Part shown: positions 62,545 through 64,000 of the stretch, piece after piece | How positions within the stretch are numbered: the first letter of the stretch is position 1 | Layout: each line of letters opens with the position of its first letter | Assembly: GCA_012845835.1 (NCBI GenBank) | Contig: JABAKD010000002.1 | Span: forward strand, 21,728,274 to 21,792,273 | Direction of reading: 5' to 3' | DNA: 64,000 bases | Source of the DNA: Undaria pinnatifida | Lineage: Eukaryota; Sar; Phaeophyceae; Laminariales; Alariaceae | Made by a program: the position numbers and the translations under genes | Notes under the pieces: model-generated | Databases searched by the model: none | Seen by the model: only the letters and a program-made list of their open reading frames with translations | What the model was told of the DNA's origin: nothing

Positions 62545-62925
62545 TGCTGTACGTACTGCTGCACTGCTGTTCTGATGTACGTACTGCTGCACTGCTGTTC
62601 TGCTGTATGTAGTAAAGGTTTGGTCGGTGGATGGGTGAAGCGTGCACTGCGTCGTCCGTGGTGGGTGGGTGGACCGTTCTGTACATGGGAGTCTTTTTTT
62701 TGTTGTTTCCTAATTCATAAGAACCAACCAACTAACTGCGCCCCGCGTACCAGGTGTATACTGCTGTACGTACTGCTGCACGGGTGTTCTGATGTACGGA
62801 CTGCTGCACTGCTGTTCTACTGTATGTAGTAAAGGTTTGGTCGGTGGGTGGGTGGAGGGTGCACTGCGTCGTCCGTGGTGGGTGGGTGGGCCGTTCTGTA
62901 CGTGGGAGTCTCTTTGCGTTCTGTG
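62545..62925. repeat. Duplicated segment of about 165 bp, spacing about 217 bp
   Basis: Both halves run TACGTACTGCTGCAC, TATGTAGTAAAGGTTTGGTC, TGCACTGCGTCGTCCGTGG, CCGTTCTGTAC and GGGAGTCT. They begin near 62545 and 62762. Each begins with TGCTGCACTG-type subrepeats. Confidence 0.92.
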
Positions 62926-63354
62926 GGAGATGAACCCTTTTTTTTGTTTCTACAATTTAATACCGGCCTCCCACTGGTGCTTGGGAGTACCACCGTCCCC
63001 ACTGCTGAACTCCTCTGTTCTTTACTTCCGTACGTACTACTGCTGCCGTGTTATCATTTTTGTTTTGCAAAACTTACATACAGAGGATGATACCTTTACT
63101 ACCGTACGTGCGGCGGCATTGTCGTACTGCCCTGTTATTATTTTGTTACTTTAGTACTTAATACAGAGGATACAGCACCAATTTGTTTTTGTCCGCCATA
63201 CCGGCCGGCAACTGGCATATTTCGGGAGTACCACTAGTTTACAGGTAAAATAACAAATCCAGGATCCGTTATGAAGTGAGTGTAGAACGCACCCTCTCCC
63301 AAACAAGAAAAACCGGCTTGGGTCAGTATTTCTATTTCTTATTAATATATATAT

Positions 63355-63415
63355 ACTGTATACACTTCGATCTCACAGCTGGAGTGTATTTTCATTTTTT
63401 ATAATATACAGCAGT
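63355..63415 (-). repeat. End fragment of the GCTGTGAGATCG repeat family
   Basis: The reverse complement reads TATAAAAAATGAAAATACAC followed by TCCAGCTGTGAGATCGAAG, matching the start of the block at 54600. Confidence 0.8.
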
Positions 63416-63586
63416 TAGTAGGGGGGCCCGTAGGGTGTCCTGTACTGCTGTTGTACTTGCGCACTTACTTGTTGTACCAGTAAGCTCATACAAGTAGACT
63501 ACAACAGTAGTACGGGTAGACTCGGCTGTACTAGACTGCTGTAGACTACTGGAATGCCTATGATACGAAGATTGAGACTTGCAGTA

Positions 63587-63859
63587 TCACGACCAGCACA
63601 TGACACGTGATTTTGCGTGAACACAAGGCGGGAGCCGCACGCTGCATTGTGTAAGCAACTTGTTCAGTGTGTCATCAACTCGCGCAGTGTGGACCTTGCC
63701 TACAGACAACAGTAGCCATTCGCTCGATTCGTCTGTGTCAAAAACAGCTGCAAGCAACTGCTGCCTGAATACGAAACATGATGGCTCAGGCCACGCGGGA
63801 TTGCCATGCACACACAGCTCGGAGACAACAGGTAAGAAAAGAGGCTGCTGACTGCCCAC
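63587..63859 (-). CDS. Unassigned open frame, protein-like
   Basis: A minus-strand frame with protein-like composition (CFVFRQQLLAAVFDTDESS, then LLSVGKVHTARVDDTLNKL) ends at a stop at 63587. Its 5' side at 63835-63830 coincides with a plus-strand GGTAAGAA donor-like site, and the plus frame is also open, so strand and status are undecided. No family is recognised. Confidence 0.2.
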   Translation of the reverse strand: MGSQQPLFLPVVSELCVHGNPAWPEPSCFVFRQQLLAAVFDTDESSEWLLLSVGKVHTARVDDTLNKLLTQCSVRLPPCVHAKSRVMCWS

Positions 63860-64000
63860 GCGAGTTAGTAAGCAGATAAGTGTTGCGGCGCGTTTCGCTT
63901 GACGAATCAGACGAACACCAAGTTGAAATTACAGGAAACAGAAACGACGAGCCGAACGAACTTGTCCGGGTGTTGCGAGGTATAAGGGAGCAGCCAGCAA

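Larger units (their letters stand above)
58991..64000. other. SHMT upstream region without a resolved gene
   Basis: The SHMT N-terminal exon must lie in the minus-strand direction here or beyond the window. I found no segment with a DPEV/IxxExxR-type SHMT N-terminus. The region holds a MITE, a terminal-inverted-repeat element, a 20-base C-run at about 60783-60800, a tandem duplication at 62.5-62.9 kb and a short segment of the TGAGATCG repeat family. Protein-like but unassigned fragments occur at 60276-60380 and 60590-60760 (plus strand). Confidence 0.5.

Noticed and set aside
20640-64000. Search for CRISPR arrays, operons, bacterial promoters or ribosome binding sites
   Set aside because: The sequence is clearly intron-containing eukaryotic DNA. 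The regular repeats present are minisatellites or tandem duplications without unique equal-length spacers.

Overview
The window reads as nuclear DNA of a eukaryote with intron-rich genes. Coding segments are short (41 to about 1,160 nt), are bounded by GT-AG sites, and are separated by introns of roughly 0.1 to 4.7 kb. GC is moderate, and introns and intergenic DNA are full of poly-C/poly-G tracts, microsatellites and dispersed repeats. Together with likely flagellar genes, this fits a flagellate-producing stramenopile, most probably a brown alga. That placement is inference; nothing in the sequence names the species.

Layout, left to right. At 1-914 is the 3' end of an unrecognised plus-strand gene. 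At 7610-2842 (minus) is a sperm-tail PG-rich (SHIPPO/STPGR) repeat gene in five phase-compatible exons, with its 5' end unresolved. From 7.6 to 15.5 kb there is no complete gene, only scraps: a filamin-like fragment near 10.5 kb, a small exon with a doubled LR-x-RY motif at 11.2 kb, and possible remnants at 9.3-10.1 kb. At 19865-15483 (minus) is a seven-exon gene with one RanBP2-type zinc finger. The 5.7 kb from 19.9 to 25.6 kb is repeat-rich. At 25611-39673 (plus) is a roughly 18-exon leucine-rich-repeat and coiled-coil gene resembling LRRC9. At 58990-41898 (minus) is serine hydroxymethyltransferase (SHMT) in ten exons, complete except for the N-terminal exon(s). From 59 to 64 kb there are mobile-element remnants and tandem duplications.

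The SHIPPO and LRRC9-like genes both belong to families associated with cilia and flagella in other eukaryotes. SHMT is a housekeeping one-carbon enzyme. No operon-like relationship is implied. Most neighbouring gene pairs are convergent or divergent.

Repeats: three copies of a tRNA-derived SINE-like element; two copies of a roughly 730-bp element with short terminal inverted repeats; a 168-bp MITE with perfect 17-bp ends; an inverted pair of G/C-tract-rich segments; and an eight-copy family ending in ATGAGTAC followed by poly-C. All eight copies of the last family lie in introns, and each has its poly-C/poly-G end towards the nearest exon. I consider this the most unusual pattern in the window.
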